This document shows positions 45,250 through 54,643 of a stretch of DNA of 64,000 bases, one piece after another; the first letter of the stretch is position 1; the number at the start of each line of letters is the position of its first letter. Position numbers and translations under genes: made by a program. The notes under the pieces were generated by a model that had not been told where the DNA came from, made no database searches, and was given only the letters and a program-made list of their open reading frames with translations. The stretch comes from Alphaproteobacteria bacterium (GTDB lineage Bacteria; Pseudomonadota; Alphaproteobacteria; RF32; CAG-239): NCBI GenBank assembly GCA_017937705.1, contig JAGBDC010000026.1:1-64000 (forward strand), written 5' to 3'.

Positions 45250-45657
45250 ATGGCTGTTACAAATTTTATTAACTTTGTTTGGCAGAATGCTGTAGGTTTC
45301 GGGGTATTAAATACCATAATGTTTATCGGTTTTATCATTTTCTTTGGAATCTGGTCGCTTGGCTTCTACGCCCATGGTACCGCCATGAACATTCATGACT
45401 ACTATGACCTGCCCAAAAAGAAATGGTATAAAACCATCAACGGCATTACCGGTTTGTGTTTCAGCTTGTGGAGCATTGCTTATGTGCTCATAATGTTGAT
45501 TACATCCATCGGTCTGACACAAGTTTGTTGCACTTATGTTGCCGCAATTATGGTAGCTTTTTTAGGTGCAATAGGCATAGCCTTGGTGTATCAAGTAGTG
45601 TATTATTGTATTGTGTTTCCTGTTGAGCTTATATGCCGACTTTTTAAACGCAAATAA
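45250..45657 (+). CDS. Small polytopic membrane protein
   Basis: 135 residues with three to four membrane helices (GVLNTIMFIGFIIFFGIWSL, LCFSLWSIAYVLIMLITSIGL, YVAAIMVAFLGAIGIALVYQ) and a basic end CRLFKRK. No SD (ATTAATTTTATG). Shares a transcript with the 56-residue ORF, then a terminator. Not recognised. Confidence 0.65.
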   Translation: MAVTNFINFVWQNAVGFGVLNTIMFIGFIIFFGIWSLGFYAHGTAMNIHDYYDLPKKKWYKTINGITGLCFSLWSIAYVLIMLITSIGLTQVCCTYVAAIMVAFLGAIGIALVYQVVYYCIVFPVELICRLFKRK

Positions 45658-45675
45658 ACATTACTTCTCTGCACA

Positions 45676-45718
45676 AAAACTCTGTTTCCAATCAAAGAAA
45701 CAGAGTTTTTATTTTTTT
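45676..45718 (+). terminator. Intrinsic terminator
   Basis: AAAACTCTGTTTC pairs with GAAACAGAGTTTT; T-rich tail. Confidence 0.85.
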
Positions 45719-45726
45719 AAAACAAA

Positions 45727-45752
45727 AAAAGTCTTGGAAGTAACCAAGACTT
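45727..45752 (-). terminator. Intrinsic terminator of tRNA-Met
   Basis: Minus strand AGTCTTGG, loop, CCAAGACT, T7. Confidence 0.85.
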
Positions 45753-45757
45753 TATGA

Positions 45758-45834
45758 TGGTAGCGAGGGGCGGACTCGAACCGTCGACACGCGGATTATG
45801 ATTCCGCTGCTCTAACCAACTGAGCTACCCCGCC
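45758..45834 (-). tRNA. tRNA-Met (anticodon CAT, elongator-like)
   Basis: A 77-nt cloverleaf on the minus strand: acceptor GGCGGGG, D loop AGTTGGTTAGA, anticodon stem GCGGA/TCCGC with loop ATCATAA, T loop TTCGAGT and encoded CCA. A CAT anticodon could also be tRNA-Ile2 after lysidine modification, but the body fits elongator Met. Confidence 0.9.
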
Positions 45835-45923
45835 ATCAAATTCACGTCTTTAATAATATTTATATTTTAGTTTGTCAATACATATTTTTAAACTTTTTGT
45901 ATTTTTTATCATAAAGTTTGCTA

Positions 45924-45951
45924 TTGCTTTTTTTTTCTAATTTTGTATAAT
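45924..45951 (+). promoter_or_regulatory. Promoter of the 125-residue ORF
   Basis: TTGCTT, 16 nt, TATAAT. The overlapping TAATTTTG also fits the Bacteroidota -7 box, so the call is ambiguous. Confidence 0.5.
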
Positions 45952-46008
45952 AAAGAAACTTTATCAATTATTCACATAAGTATTAATCTAAAAAAATCTT
46001 TTTCCACT

Positions 46009-46386
46009 ATGGTAGAAAACATTTTTTTCAAGGAGAGAGTTTCAGAAATTATCGCTCTCCACAACTGGGATGTTAGAAAAGGTTCTTTCCTCGGTTTTGC
46101 ACTGTTGAAGACGGGTAACGATCGCTATGAGGCTGTTTGCCTGCTTGTACTCCCTAACGAGTATATGTATCATCGTATGGACGGATCAGAAACCGTTATG
46201 AACGGCGTTCCCGTATATCGCAAGCTCGAGACCAAAGACAAAGACCGTGTGTTCACTCAAGGTCGCCTGATGGCCACTATTCGTGCCGACAAGGATATCC
46301 TCTACTGGGAGATTAACTCCGTAGGCGGTGTTCCTCCTTGTTATTACGAGAAGTTCGAGGCTCTTAAGGCTGCCGGCAAACTCTAG
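46009..46386 (+). CDS. Conserved-looking small protein of unknown function
   Basis: 125 residues, soluble, mixed alpha/beta (EIIALHNWDVRKGSFLGFALL, YEAVCLLVLPNEYMYHRM). The start is set at the ATG in CACTATGGTAG because no SD exists for any candidate and the codon use becomes regular there. GC-rich compared with neighbours, own promoter and terminator: SD-less class. Not recognised. Confidence 0.6.
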   Translation: MVENIFFKERVSEIIALHNWDVRKGSFLGFALLKTGNDRYEAVCLLVLPNEYMYHRMDGSETVMNGVPVYRKLETKDKDRVFTQGRLMATIRADKDILYWEINSVGGVPPCYYEKFEALKAAGKL

Positions 46387-46409
46387 CCCCCGACGAACAG
46401 TTCTTATAA

Positions 46410-46443
46410 AGGATGTCCCAATATTACGGACGTCCTTTTTTTA
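46410..46443 (+). terminator. Intrinsic terminator
   Basis: GGATGTCC, loop, GGACGTCC with one G-T pair, T7. Confidence 0.75.
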
Positions 46444-46523
46444 TCCTCAAGCCATATATTTATATTGCAAAAAAAATCTTCACATTTAGTATGTAGTTAA
46501 CTTTAACTAACGGAGATTTATCA

Positions 46524-47390
46524 ATGAAAATCAAAAACATTGCTCTTTTATCTTGCTGCCTGCTACCATTTAACGCAGTTGCAGATGATTCAATCGGCGA
46601 ACTTCGTGCAAATTTTCGTCGTGTAGCTTTGGAAATGTCATCAACAGAAGTTCAAAATGCAAAATATTACACGGATAATCCTAACTCACAACTTAGTACT
46701 GATAGCCAAAATATGATTAAAGGTGTATTTGATTTTGTTTTGGAATATGAACAACCGACTTGGCAATGGAACAACAGTTTATTTGCTGAATACGGACGCA
46801 CAAAAATTCGTCCTGCCGATGACGAAACTACTACCAGTGAAGATGCGGACCAAATTTTGTTCACTACTGATTATAACCGCAAAATGTGGCATTGGGACTT
46901 TGATAACGTAGATGCCGGACCTTTTGCAAGTTTAGCATATCAAACCGAATTTAAGGCAAACAATCCTGCTCCGCTACAAAAGATTTTCCGCGGTAAAGCC
47001 GGTATAAAAGCTTTCAACGGCGATATTATCAAAGATCTTTATGTTGCAGCTGTCGGCGAATATGATTTGACTTATAGTGATGAGCATACAACAAAATCTG
47101 CTTATGAAATCGGTTGGAGAACCGAATATGTAAATTCCGATCAAGTAAAATTTCAATTTGAAGGGTATTTCCGTGACTATTTAACCTATAGTGAATATGT
47201 TGCAACCGACCTGAAATATGAATTGAGTGCAATCGGAAGAATGGATGTAAAAATTAAAAATAATTTCAGCCTTGCTCCTTATGTTCAATATTTTCAAGGC
47301 GAAGCCCGAGGTGTTGGCAAAACCGGAAGCAATTTTATGATAGGATTATCTTTTGCATATTCGGAATTGTTTAATATTTATAAAAAATAG
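46524..47390 (+). CDS. Outer-membrane beta-barrel protein
   Basis: 288 residues with a signal peptide ending NAVA. The mature protein is built of alternating-polarity strands (FDFVLEYEQPTWQWNNSLFAEYG, WHWDFDNVDAGPFASLAYQTEF, YEIGWRTEYV, SLAPYVQYFQGEARG, FMIGLSFAYSELF) typical of barrels similar to DUF481/DUF3078 proteins. It could be a structural or porin-like protein. SD GGAG. Confidence 0.7.
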   Translation: MKIKNIALLSCCLLPFNAVADDSIGELRANFRRVALEMSSTEVQNAKYYTDNPNSQLSTDSQNMIKGVFDFVLEYEQPTWQWNNSLFAEYGRTKIRPADDETTTSEDADQILFTTDYNRKMWHWDFDNVDAGPFASLAYQTEFKANNPAPLQKIFRGKAGIKAFNGDIIKDLYVAAVGEYDLTYSDEHTTKSAYEIGWRTEYVNSDQVKFQFEGYFRDYLTYSEYVATDLKYELSAIGRMDVKIKNNFSLAPYVQYFQGEARGVGKTGSNFMIGLSFAYSELFNIYKK

Positions 47391-47404
47391 TTCATCTCTT
47401 TCAA

Positions 47405-47436
47405 AATCCTCGAACTCAAAGTTCGAGGATTTTTTA
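47405..47436 (+). terminator. Intrinsic terminator of the barrel gene
   Basis: ATCCTCGAACT, CAA loop, AGTTCGAGGAT, T6. Confidence 0.9.
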
Positions 47437-47447
47437 ATGCAAAGTTA

Positions 47448-47476
47448 TTGACAAAATTTTGTCCGTACACTATACT
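47448..47476 (+). promoter_or_regulatory. Consensus sigma70 promoter of the lipoprotein gene
   Basis: TTGACA, 17 nt, TATACT. The leader of about 25 nt has no SD. Confidence 0.8.
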
Positions 47477-47507
47477 GAAGTCTGATAACCAATTAGTCTA
47501 TTTTATC

Positions 47508-47894
47508 ATGAAGCGTATTATTACCCTTTTTACAGTAGTTATTTCGTCACTTGTTCTTTTCTCATCTTGCTGTTCTAACAGTAACGAGGAAAGCAGAAAC
47601 TCAGATACCTCAACCATTGTAACCTCAAAGGTTGAGCGAGTAAGAGTTTTCTCGGAAACCAGCAGCGGATATTCCGATCTCTACTTTCGACTTGAGAATG
47701 GTTTTGTCGGTGTAGTAATACACTATCACGACTATCACATGGACCTCAAGCTTATTGAAGTAGGTGATGAAATCAGCTATCGTATGAATGGCGACTATCG
47801 TCACTTTATGGATTCCGAAAGGAATGATTATGAAGTGGTGAAAGTTACATTCAAAAAACAGGATAAAGATAATTCAGATTCCTATTGGAACTAA
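47508..47894 (+). CDS. Small lipoprotein
   Basis: 128 residues. Signal peptide MKRIITLFTVVISSLVLFSSC with the lipobox FSSC, followed by CSNSNEES. The polar and acidic residues right after the Cys resemble the surface-export signals of Bacteroidota lipoproteins. The mature part is a small beta-rich domain (VERVRVFSETSSGYSDLYFRLENGFVGVVI). No SD, consensus promoter, own terminator: SD-less class. Function unknown. Confidence 0.65.
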   Translation: MKRIITLFTVVISSLVLFSSCCSNSNEESRNSDTSTIVTSKVERVRVFSETSSGYSDLYFRLENGFVGVVIHYHDYHMDLKLIEVGDEISYRMNGDYRHFMDSERNDYEVVKVTFKKQDKDNSDSYWN

Positions 47895-47918
47895 TTATAT
47901 AACTTTGCCATAGTTTTT

Positions 47919-47958
47919 CGCTCCGTTTCTGCCCCAAAGGCAGTTCGGAGTTTTTTTA
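47919..47958 (+). terminator. Intrinsic terminator
   Basis: CTCCG-TTT-CTGCC, loop, GGCAG-TT-CGGAG, T7. Confidence 0.8.
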
Positions 47959-48038
47959 TGAAAAAAACACATATTTATTGATTTTATCTGCTTTTTATAT
48001 AAAATGTTTTATTATTAATCACTGCAAGGAGCATAATT

Positions 48039-51000
48039 ATGCGTAAAATTTCAACATTAACAATTTTATTGGCCACAACCTGTTTAATATCTCCGGCAAA
48101 TGCCGAAACCGTTAATACATACGAAAAACTGCAAGAAGCTTTGGCTGTTTCCGACGCCGATGTAGTTTTGGATATGAACGGCACAGGTATAGATTTGGGT
48201 GGAGCAACGGGAACTACGATTGCAGATGGCCAAACTGTAACCTTCAAAAATATCGATTCTTGGGAAAACACCTCGCAAAATGTTATCAATAAAGGAACGG
48301 CTGCTTTTAATAATGTTGTTTTTAAAAATAATGATGCAATCTTAGAAGGCGGACCATCCGGTGGTGGTGGCATTATCAAAAATGATGGCGGTCATATTAC
48401 CGAAATCAACAATGTAAAATTTGATAAGAACAATTCTGATTCTCCTGTTACTTTATGGGGCGGAGTCATTGACAATTTAAATGGTGGTGTAATTGATGTT
48501 ATTAAAGATAGCAGTTTTTCAAATAATTTTGCTTATGCCAGCGAGCATACAGGAGGAGCTCCTCACGGCGGTGTGATATATAACGGAAATGCATATGGAG
48601 GCACCGTAGGCGGAACAATAAAACTTATTGATAATGTAACCTTTGAAAATAACTCTATGACCTCAAAAGAAAATAATACCGGTGGTGCTCATGGTGTTGC
48701 TATTGACAACAACGAATACGGAGTTATTGAAAAAATTACTAACTCTAAATTTATCAACAACAAAACTTATCGTACCGGTACGGAAGAAAAGGACCCAGAC
48801 TTAAACTATCACGCATCCGGCGGTGCGATGGATAACTATAATATAATCGGCGAAATTTCCAATACCCTATTCCAAGGCAATAGTGCAGAAGCTGAATCTG
48901 TGTCTGCATCTGCAACAAGTGGGGCCATAATGAATTTATATGGTGGCGGAGGAATGCAAGGAGGCATTGAAAAAATTGTCAATGTTCAATTCATAAACAA
49001 CCATACGAAAAACCTAAATGGTACTGCTAATGCCGGAGCAGTTACTAACGGTAGTGGAGCCGAAGGAGGAATAGGATATATCGGCAAAATGGAAAATGTT
49101 TTATTTCAGGATAACTATGCTCAAGGAAATTTGGCTTACGCCGGAGCTTTATTAAACGCCGGAAACATAGAAAATATAAGTGGTAAATTTATCAACAATT
49201 ATGCTCAAGGAAATAGAAACGAAAGCAAATATGTCGGTGTTTTTGGCGGAGCAATAGCAAACAGCAGGAACATAGGAAACATAAGCGGAAAATTTGCCGG
49301 AAATTATGCTGAAAATATAAAAGGAGTTTCGGGTGTTCAAGGAGGAGCTATATATAATTCTGGAGAAAACGCAGAAATTACCACTATAAAAGCAGATTTT
49401 GAAGAAAATTATATCAAAGCAGTTAATGCTTCAGTTAGCGGTGGTGCAATAACTAATAGAACAGGTGCTTCTATCGGAAAAATAGCAGGAGATTTTACAA
49501 AAAACCATGCTATTTCCGAAAGCGGAGCAAGTAATGGTGGAGCAATTATAAATAATAATGCTACTATAACAGAGATGAATAGTAACTTTACTAATAACTA
49601 TGCTCAAAATATTGGAGGAAGTGCATCAGGAGGAGCTCTCAATAATAACCAAAATGGTATAATTAATAAAATTGATGGTGATTTTGAAAAGAATCACGCA
49701 ATAACTATAACAAAGAATGCCAGTGGCGGTGCTGTTATGAATTGGGGTACCATAGAAGAGTTAAAAGGAGATTTCAGCGATAACTATGCTCAAAGCACAG
49801 ACGGAAATGCAGTAGGAGGAGCATTGGTAAATAATTATGGAAATGAAAATTCTACTTTTGGCACTTTACAAGGTAATTTTGAAAACAACAAAGCTATAAG
49901 TGAAAACGGATATGCTCAAGGAGGAGCCATTTATAACAACTCTACTCTGAGAAATATTATCAACTCAAGCTTTATTAATAATTCTGTTGCCGGTAATGAA
50001 GAATCAAAAGGCGGAGCTATATATTCTGCAAAAGATATAACCATTACCGCAGATAAAGGAACATCGCTTTTTCAAGGCAACACCGTAAATGGCGAAAGCA
50101 ATGCTATTTATATGGAAGGTGCCGAAGATGCTCCTCTCAATTTGAATTTGACTGCAAAAAATAGCGGAACAATCACCTTTGATGATGCTATCGACGGACA
50201 AAATTATAACATTAATATCAATGGGGATAATAATAGTAATATTATATTTAATAATACTTTATCCGGAGTTTCAAATATGAATCTGACAAGCAACTCCGTT
50301 TTAACTATTGGAATAAACAGCAATATTGAAGTTGAAAATCTGCGTCAGGCAACTGCTACAACCCTTTCGACTAAAGCCATATCTTCCGACAGTTCTATAA
50401 TTAATGTAGATATAGAAGTCGATAAGGCAAACAATACTGTTAAATCTGGTGTAATTAACGTAGCCGGAGATATCAGCGGTAATTATAAAGTTATCCTAAA
50501 CTCACTGAATCCGGAAACTTTTGATGGAGCTTCTGCCGTATTCTTGAATGCGCCTAATGACATAACCGATAATACAACAATGGAAATCGCTCGAGTTATG
50601 GGCTCTCCGTATTTGTGGGATATTTCAGTTGACAATGCGGAAGGATTTAGTTGGTCCGTAAATATCAATGACAAACTAAATCCTAATTATGATGGAAAAA
50701 TGACCGCTCCGGAAGTTGTGACCTCCATCGGATTACATAGTGCAGCTATTGAGCAAACTCGCAATGTTGTTCACAATGTAGCAAACAAAGTTGCTGATGC
50801 ACGTTCATATTGCCCTAATTGCGGAATTGTTACTGAAGCTTGGAATGGTAATCAACTCTACAATACATGGGTTATAGCACAAGGAGAAAATGCTAACATC
50901 GACAAGTCGGTCGATATGGAAGCAAAAATTTGGGGAATTGAAGCAGGATTTGATATACAAAATACTATTAATCATAATATGGGAGCCTTTGTCTCTTATC

Positions 51001-51638
51001 GTAATGGTGAATACGATTTGAGCGGTAAAGGTTCTAAAAAATACTCTACTATCGGTTCGGATATTGAAATTGACAGCTATTTAGCCGGTTTATATTATCG
51101 TTATGATAAAAATATGAATTGGCTGTTTGCAACAGCATATATCGGCAAACAAGATGTCGAAGCAAGTACAAATGATAATATTGCCAATTTTGAAACCGAT
51201 GGTATTGAATTTGGAGCAAGCATTGAAGCAGGACGAACCTATGCTTTGGCAAGGAACATCACTTTAGACCCGAGTATGGGGATATATTACACTCAAGTTA
51301 ATTTTGACGATGCAAGTGATAATGTCGGCAAAAAATATGAATGGGACGATATTAAGCATTTGGAAATTGAAGCCGGATTAAAACTTGAAAAGCATTTCGA
51401 TTATTCAAAAGTTTATATCAAACCGAGCGTAATTCAAACTATTTCCGAAGATGATAGTGTAACTGTTACCGGTCTTAAAGATATAAAAACCTACAACGAT
51501 CAAACTTTAGGACGTATTGAATTTGGCGGACGCTATGGCTTTACCGACAGTTTGTACGGCTATGGTTGGATTAATTATACCTTTGGTTCAAGCTACGATG
51601 CAACTGCTCTCGGACTTGGTCTGAACTATACTTGGTAA
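48039..51638 (+). CDS. Autotransporter with beta-helix passenger
   Basis: 1199 residues. Signal peptide MRKISTLTILLATTCLISPANA. Residues about 90-700 form a beta helix with units of 25-45 residues around 'GGAI.N...I..I.GDFxxNyAxs', repeated more than ten times; several units differ mainly in small substitutions. From about residue 930 to the end is the outer-membrane autotransporter barrel (WVIAQGENANIDKSVDMEAKIWGIEAGFDIQ onward), ending in the required aromatic strand LGLGLNYTW. A CxxC pair (Cys925, Cys928) sits just before the barrel. Probably a surface adhesin. Strong SD AAGGAG. Confidence 0.9.
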   Translation: MRKISTLTILLATTCLISPANAETVNTYEKLQEALAVSDADVVLDMNGTGIDLGGATGTTIADGQTVTFKNIDSWENTSQNVINKGTAAFNNVVFKNNDAILEGGPSGGGGIIKNDGGHITEINNVKFDKNNSDSPVTLWGGVIDNLNGGVIDVIKDSSFSNNFAYASEHTGGAPHGGVIYNGNAYGGTVGGTIKLIDNVTFENNSMTSKENNTGGAHGVAIDNNEYGVIEKITNSKFINNKTYRTGTEEKDPDLNYHASGGAMDNYNIIGEISNTLFQGNSAEAESVSASATSGAIMNLYGGGGMQGGIEKIVNVQFINNHTKNLNGTANAGAVTNGSGAEGGIGYIGKMENVLFQDNYAQGNLAYAGALLNAGNIENISGKFINNYAQGNRNESKYVGVFGGAIANSRNIGNISGKFAGNYAENIKGVSGVQGGAIYNSGENAEITTIKADFEENYIKAVNASVSGGAITNRTGASIGKIAGDFTKNHAISESGASNGGAIINNNATITEMNSNFTNNYAQNIGGSASGGALNNNQNGIINKIDGDFEKNHAITITKNASGGAVMNWGTIEELKGDFSDNYAQSTDGNAVGGALVNNYGNENSTFGTLQGNFENNKAISENGYAQGGAIYNNSTLRNIINSSFINNSVAGNEESKGGAIYSAKDITITADKGTSLFQGNTVNGESNAIYMEGAEDAPLNLNLTAKNSGTITFDDAIDGQNYNININGDNNSNIIFNNTLSGVSNMNLTSNSVLTIGINSNIEVENLRQATATTLSTKAISSDSSIINVDIEVDKANNTVKSGVINVAGDISGNYKVILNSLNPETFDGASAVFLNAPNDITDNTTMEIARVMGSPYLWDISVDNAEGFSWSVNINDKLNPNYDGKMTAPEVVTSIGLHSAAIEQTRNVVHNVANKVADARSYCPNCGIVTEAWNGNQLYNTWVIAQGENANIDKSVDMEAKIWGIEAGFDIQNTINHNMGAFVSYRNGEYDLSGKGSKKYSTIGSDIEIDSYLAGLYYRYDKNMNWLFATAYIGKQDVEASTNDNIANFETDGIEFGASIEAGRTYALARNITLDPSMGIYYTQVNFDDASDNVGKKYEWDDIKHLEIEAGLKLEKHFDYSKVYIKPSVIQTISEDDSVTVTGLKDIKTYNDQTLGRIEFGGRYGFTDSLYGYGWINYTFGSSYDATALGLGLNYTW

Positions 51639-51655
51639 ATATTAGGAACAAACAA

Positions 51656-51688
51656 AAATATCCCCGAAAAAAATTCGGGGATATTTTT
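51656..51688. terminator. Bidirectional terminator
   Basis: ATATCCCCGAA and TTCGGGGATAT pair around a short loop with A/T tails on both sides. Confidence 0.85.
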
Positions 51689-52455
51689 TAATTGTTTGTA
51701 CGACCTTGACTTTGAACAAAATCTAAAAAATTAGCCGTCATTTTTCCTTTTTCTTGATTGTATCTTTCCTGATTATTGGTCGACAATGACGAAGTTTTCA
51801 TTTCATTTCTACTTTCTATATAATGATCGGTAGGTCTTCCAATATCTCCATTTTCAAATGAACGTCTGGTATCTTTAATAACTTTTTCAAAATGCTCTAC
51901 ATCTTCTTCGGTAAATCCATTTTTACGTGCTTGTTGTTTAAACTTTATCTCCATTTTCATATTATGAGCCCTAACCTCATCCATAGAATGTGTTTCTACT
52001 CGCTCACTTCCGTCTCTTCTGATATGAGTTATTTCCGGTGTCATAAGTTTATTGCTGTCAAAAAAGCTGCAATCTAATTTTCGACCATCAGGAGTTATCA
52101 TATACTGCTCATAGTCAAAATTTTTACGTTTCATTTCACCGTTTTTTATTTTTCCTTCGGTTTTATCAACATACATATAACCATCGCCCAGATTATGAAC
52201 ACTACTTACTGACCTAAAAGTAATTTCATCCATTCTTTTACCATCATATACTTGCATCGAAGTCTCGTAATGATGCATAAATGTACTATCTGTAATGTTA
52301 TAATCTTTGGTATCAACTTTTGTTGTTATAGTCCCTAAATTAAAATCATCATTCGCCTGTTTTGCTTGCACTTCATTTGCTCCGCCAAACAGACATAAAG
52401 CAGATAAGGCAGTCATGCCGACATATTTTTTACAACTATCCTTAAACTTTCCCAT
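51688..52455 (-). CDS. Exported protein of unknown function
   Basis: About 255 residues. The ATG at 52455 is preferred because GGAG lies 6 nt before it. It gives a signal peptide ending NEVQA just before KQANDD. The mature part is highly charged, with beta-type repeats early (VYDGKRMDEITFRSV) and a helical tail. Not recognised. Similar in style to the exported protein at 42381. Confidence 0.6.
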   Translation of the reverse strand: MGKFKDSCKKYVGMTALSALCLFGGANEVQAKQANDDFNLGTITTKVDTKDYNITDSTFMHHYETSMQVYDGKRMDEITFRSVSSVHNLGDGYMYVDKTEGKIKNGEMKRKNFDYEQYMITPDGRKLDCSFFDSNKLMTPEITHIRRDGSERVETHSMDEVRAHNMKMEIKFKQQARKNGFTEEDVEHFEKVIKDTRRSFENGDIGRPTDHYIESRNEMKTSSLSTNNQERYNQEKGKMTANFLDFVQSQGRTNN

Positions 52456-52523
52456 AGCAAACTCCACATCCATATATAGTATAGGATTTTATCATATCTT
52501 TGCTTTTTTGTCAATATATACAA

Positions 52524-52552
52524 AAAAAGCACGTCATTATAATGACGTGCTT
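52524..52552 (-). terminator. Intrinsic terminator of the thyA transcript
   Basis: Minus strand AAGCACGTCATT paired with AATGACGTGCTT, then a T tract. Confidence 0.85.
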
Positions 52553-52572
52553 AATAATTTTGTAAAACAAAC

Positions 52573-53361
52573 CTACACAGCTACGGCACCGGTAAGTTTC
52601 GGATGGCTCTGATAATTAACCAGTTCAAAATCCTCATACTTAAAGTCATCAATATCCTTCACATCAGGATTGATTTTCATTTGCGGTAGCGCATAAGGTT
52701 CGCGTGTCAACTGCTCTGTTACCTGCTCAAAGTGATTGTTATAAATATGAGCATTGCCCAAAGTATGTACAAATTCACCCGGTTTCAAACCGCAAACTTG
52801 AGCAATCATCATTGTCAACAACGAATAAGAAGCGATATTAAACGGTACACCTAAAAACATATCGCAACTGCGTTGATAGAGCTGGCAGTTAAGACGTCCG
52901 TCCGGAGTGACATCAAACTGATAAAAACAATGGCAAGGAGGCAAAGCCATTTCATCAATTTGTGATGGGTTCCATGCAGTTACAATCAAACGTCTGTCGG
53001 TCGGATTTTTCTTAATACGTTCAATAACATCTTTAATTTGGTCGATACCGTCAGAGTTCCAGTTACGCCATTGATGTCCGTAAACCGGTCCCAAGTTTCC
53101 GTTTTCGTCGGCCCATTCATCCCAAATATGTACATTGTTGTCGGTCAAATATTTGATATTTGTGTTACCTGACAACAGCCATATAAGTTCGTGAATAATA
53201 CCTTTGAGGAACACTTTTTTAGTTGTTACCAAAGGAAAACCTTCGCTCAAATCAAAACGCATTTGTCTGCCGAAGACTTTGCGTGCATAAACACCGGTAC
53301 GATTGTCACCGTCCTGTCCGTTCTCCATAATGTCACGGAGTAAATCTAAATACTGTTTCAT
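52573..53361 (-). CDS. thyA: Thymidylate synthase (ThyA type)
   Basis: The 262-residue enzyme methylates dUMP to dTMP using methylene-tetrahydrofolate. [23 protein letters not shown] is the typical start; the catalytic Cys is in [11 protein letters not shown], with [20 protein letters not shown] for dUMP and folate binding. Length is normal. It lies 17 nt after the folA start-to-stop region, so dihydrofolate made here is recycled by the neighbour. SD AAGGATG. Confidence 0.97.
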   Translation of the reverse strand: MKQYLDLLRDIMENGQDGDNRTGVYARKVFGRQMRFDLSEGFPLVTTKKVFLKGIIHELIWLLSGNTNIKYLTDNNVHIWDEWADENGNLGPVYGHQWRNWNSDGIDQIKDVIERIKKNPTDRRLIVTAWNPSQIDEMALPPCHCFYQFDVTPDGRLNCQLYQRSCDMFLGVPFNIASYSLLTMMIAQVCGLKPGEFVHTLGNAHIYNNHFEQVTEQLTREPYALPQMKINPDVKDIDDFKYEDFELVNYQSHPKLTGAVAV

Positions 53362-53378
53362 ACTTTCATCCTTTTAAG

Positions 53379-53948
53379 TTAAACATTAGTAATTGCTAAA
53401 ATAATATGTTTCAAAACTTCCTGCTCAACAAATTCGCCCTTGCGAACAAAAACACGAGTTGAAATATTGTCCAAATCAAAATCGGGAATAAGTTGACGAT
53501 AATTTTTATTAAGACTTTCAATCGAAGGGGTTATATCCACTTTTTGACCTTCTAAACCGGCTTTTAACTCCCCTTTATAAACACAATCCACCACAATTTC
53601 CGGCATAAGTTTCGAGCTTCCGGTCATAAAAAGCTTATACACCGAAGCCCCGCCGGATATATACAAATCTTCTTCAAAATCTTTGAAAAAATTGACATCG
53701 TTCACAACAAAATGATGTTCTTTGTCGCTCACTTCATACTCTTCATCCAATGTCAAAACATAAATATTGCGATTAGGTAAAGTACGATTGGGAAAACTTT
53801 CATAAGTTGTTTGTCCTGCAACCAAATTTTTGCCCTCGGTAATACGGCGAAAACGTTGAAAATCCGACTTTACGTGCCAAGGAATTTCAGAACCGATACC
53901 GATAATATTATCGCCTTCATGACGACACCAAACCGCAACTTTTGTCAT
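53379..53948 (-). CDS. folA: Dihydrofolate reductase
   Basis: About 189 residues, slightly longer than the common 160. It shows the DHFR pattern VAVWCRHEGDNIIGIGSEIPWHVKSDFQRFRRITEGKNLVAGQTTYES and YISGGASVYKLFM, but the usual 'PWHLPEDLKFFK' is changed to PWHVKSDFQRFRR and the catalytic Asp region reads HVKSDF. The start at 53948 places the protein at the conserved N-terminus. Only a weak SD (ATGAAAG). Upstream partner of thyA. Confidence 0.9.
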   Translation of the reverse strand: MTKVAVWCRHEGDNIIGIGSEIPWHVKSDFQRFRRITEGKNLVAGQTTYESFPNRTLPNRNIYVLTLDEEYEVSDKEHHFVVNDVNFFKDFEEDLYISGGASVYKLFMTGSSKLMPEIVVDCVYKGELKAGLEGQKVDITPSIESLNKNYRQLIPDFDLDNISTRVFVRKGEFVEQEVLKHIILAITNV

Positions 53949-54042
53949 ATCAATACTTTCATTTATGAAAACTGATAAAGATAATAACACTATATTTTCA
54001 TGGTGCAAGCATTACCGAAAAGTCTTGCACAAAGTTAAAATA

Positions 54043-54516
54043 TTATTTCTTTTCCTCGTACTCAAAAATAAGGTCAACAATGTCATAATGTTTATTCTTT
54101 AGTGCCAGTGTTTTTGCAGTATCTCCGTCTTCATTTCTTGCTTTTATATTTGCTCCGTTATCAAGTAAAAGTTTTACTATTTCTTTATGACCATTTTCAG
54201 CTGCATACATTAAAGCTGTATTACCAATTTCATCTGTTTCATTAATCTCTGCACCATTTTTAAGTAAAAGTTCTACTATCTCTGTATGCCCATTTTCTAT
54301 AGCAATAGAAAATGCTTTTTTTAAGTAATCATCCTTAAAAAGATTATAAAATATTCCGCTTTCTATAAATTTGATAACCCACTTTTTATTTCCTTTTCTA
54401 ACCGCCTTTATTAGATTTTTTTTCTTAATTACGCCGATTAGCCCAAAAAATAACAAAATCATACTAATAATAAAAAGAAATAAACCAATACAAAAATCAA
54501 ATATTACTGACCTCAA
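54043..54516 (-). CDS. Membrane-anchored ankyrin-repeat protein
   Basis: Up to 157 residues: an N-terminal membrane helix (FCIGLFLFIISMILLFFGLIGVI), then two clear ankyrin repeats (TEIVELLLKNGAEINETDEIGNTALMYAAENGHKEIVKLLLDNGANIKARNEDGDTA) and partial units. No ATG exists in the first 18 codons; the start is uncertain, with TTG at 54516 the best near-cognate choice. Ankyrin repeats mediate protein contacts. Confidence 0.65.
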   Translation of the reverse strand: MRSVIFDFCIGLFLFIISMILLFFGLIGVIKKKNLIKAVRKGNKKWVIKFIESGIFYNLFKDDYLKKAFSIAIENGHTEIVELLLKNGAEINETDEIGNTALMYAAENGHKEIVKLLLDNGANIKARNEDGDTAKTLALKNKHYDIVDLIFEYEEKK

Positions 54517-54608
54517 AATTTTAGTTGATGATAATTAAGGGAATAATATCACTATATCGCAACATAACAAGCATAAGCAAACAGTTAAACACAAAACTTA
54601 AATTAAAC

Positions 54609-54637
54609 TTGAAAAACTTGTTATCATAAGCTATATA
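54609..54637 (+). promoter_or_regulatory. Promoter of the ssrA gene
   Basis: TTGAAA, 17 nt, TATATA. The predicted start is at about 54644, in front of a GTTGA/TCAAC hairpin. Confidence 0.6.
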
Positions 54638-54643
54638 TATACT

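Noticed and set aside
45931..45951. Bacteroidota-type promoter box TAATTTTG
   Set aside because: A sigma70 TTGCTT-16-TATAAT overlaps it, and other genes of the class have clear sigma70 promoters, so the alternative is not needed.
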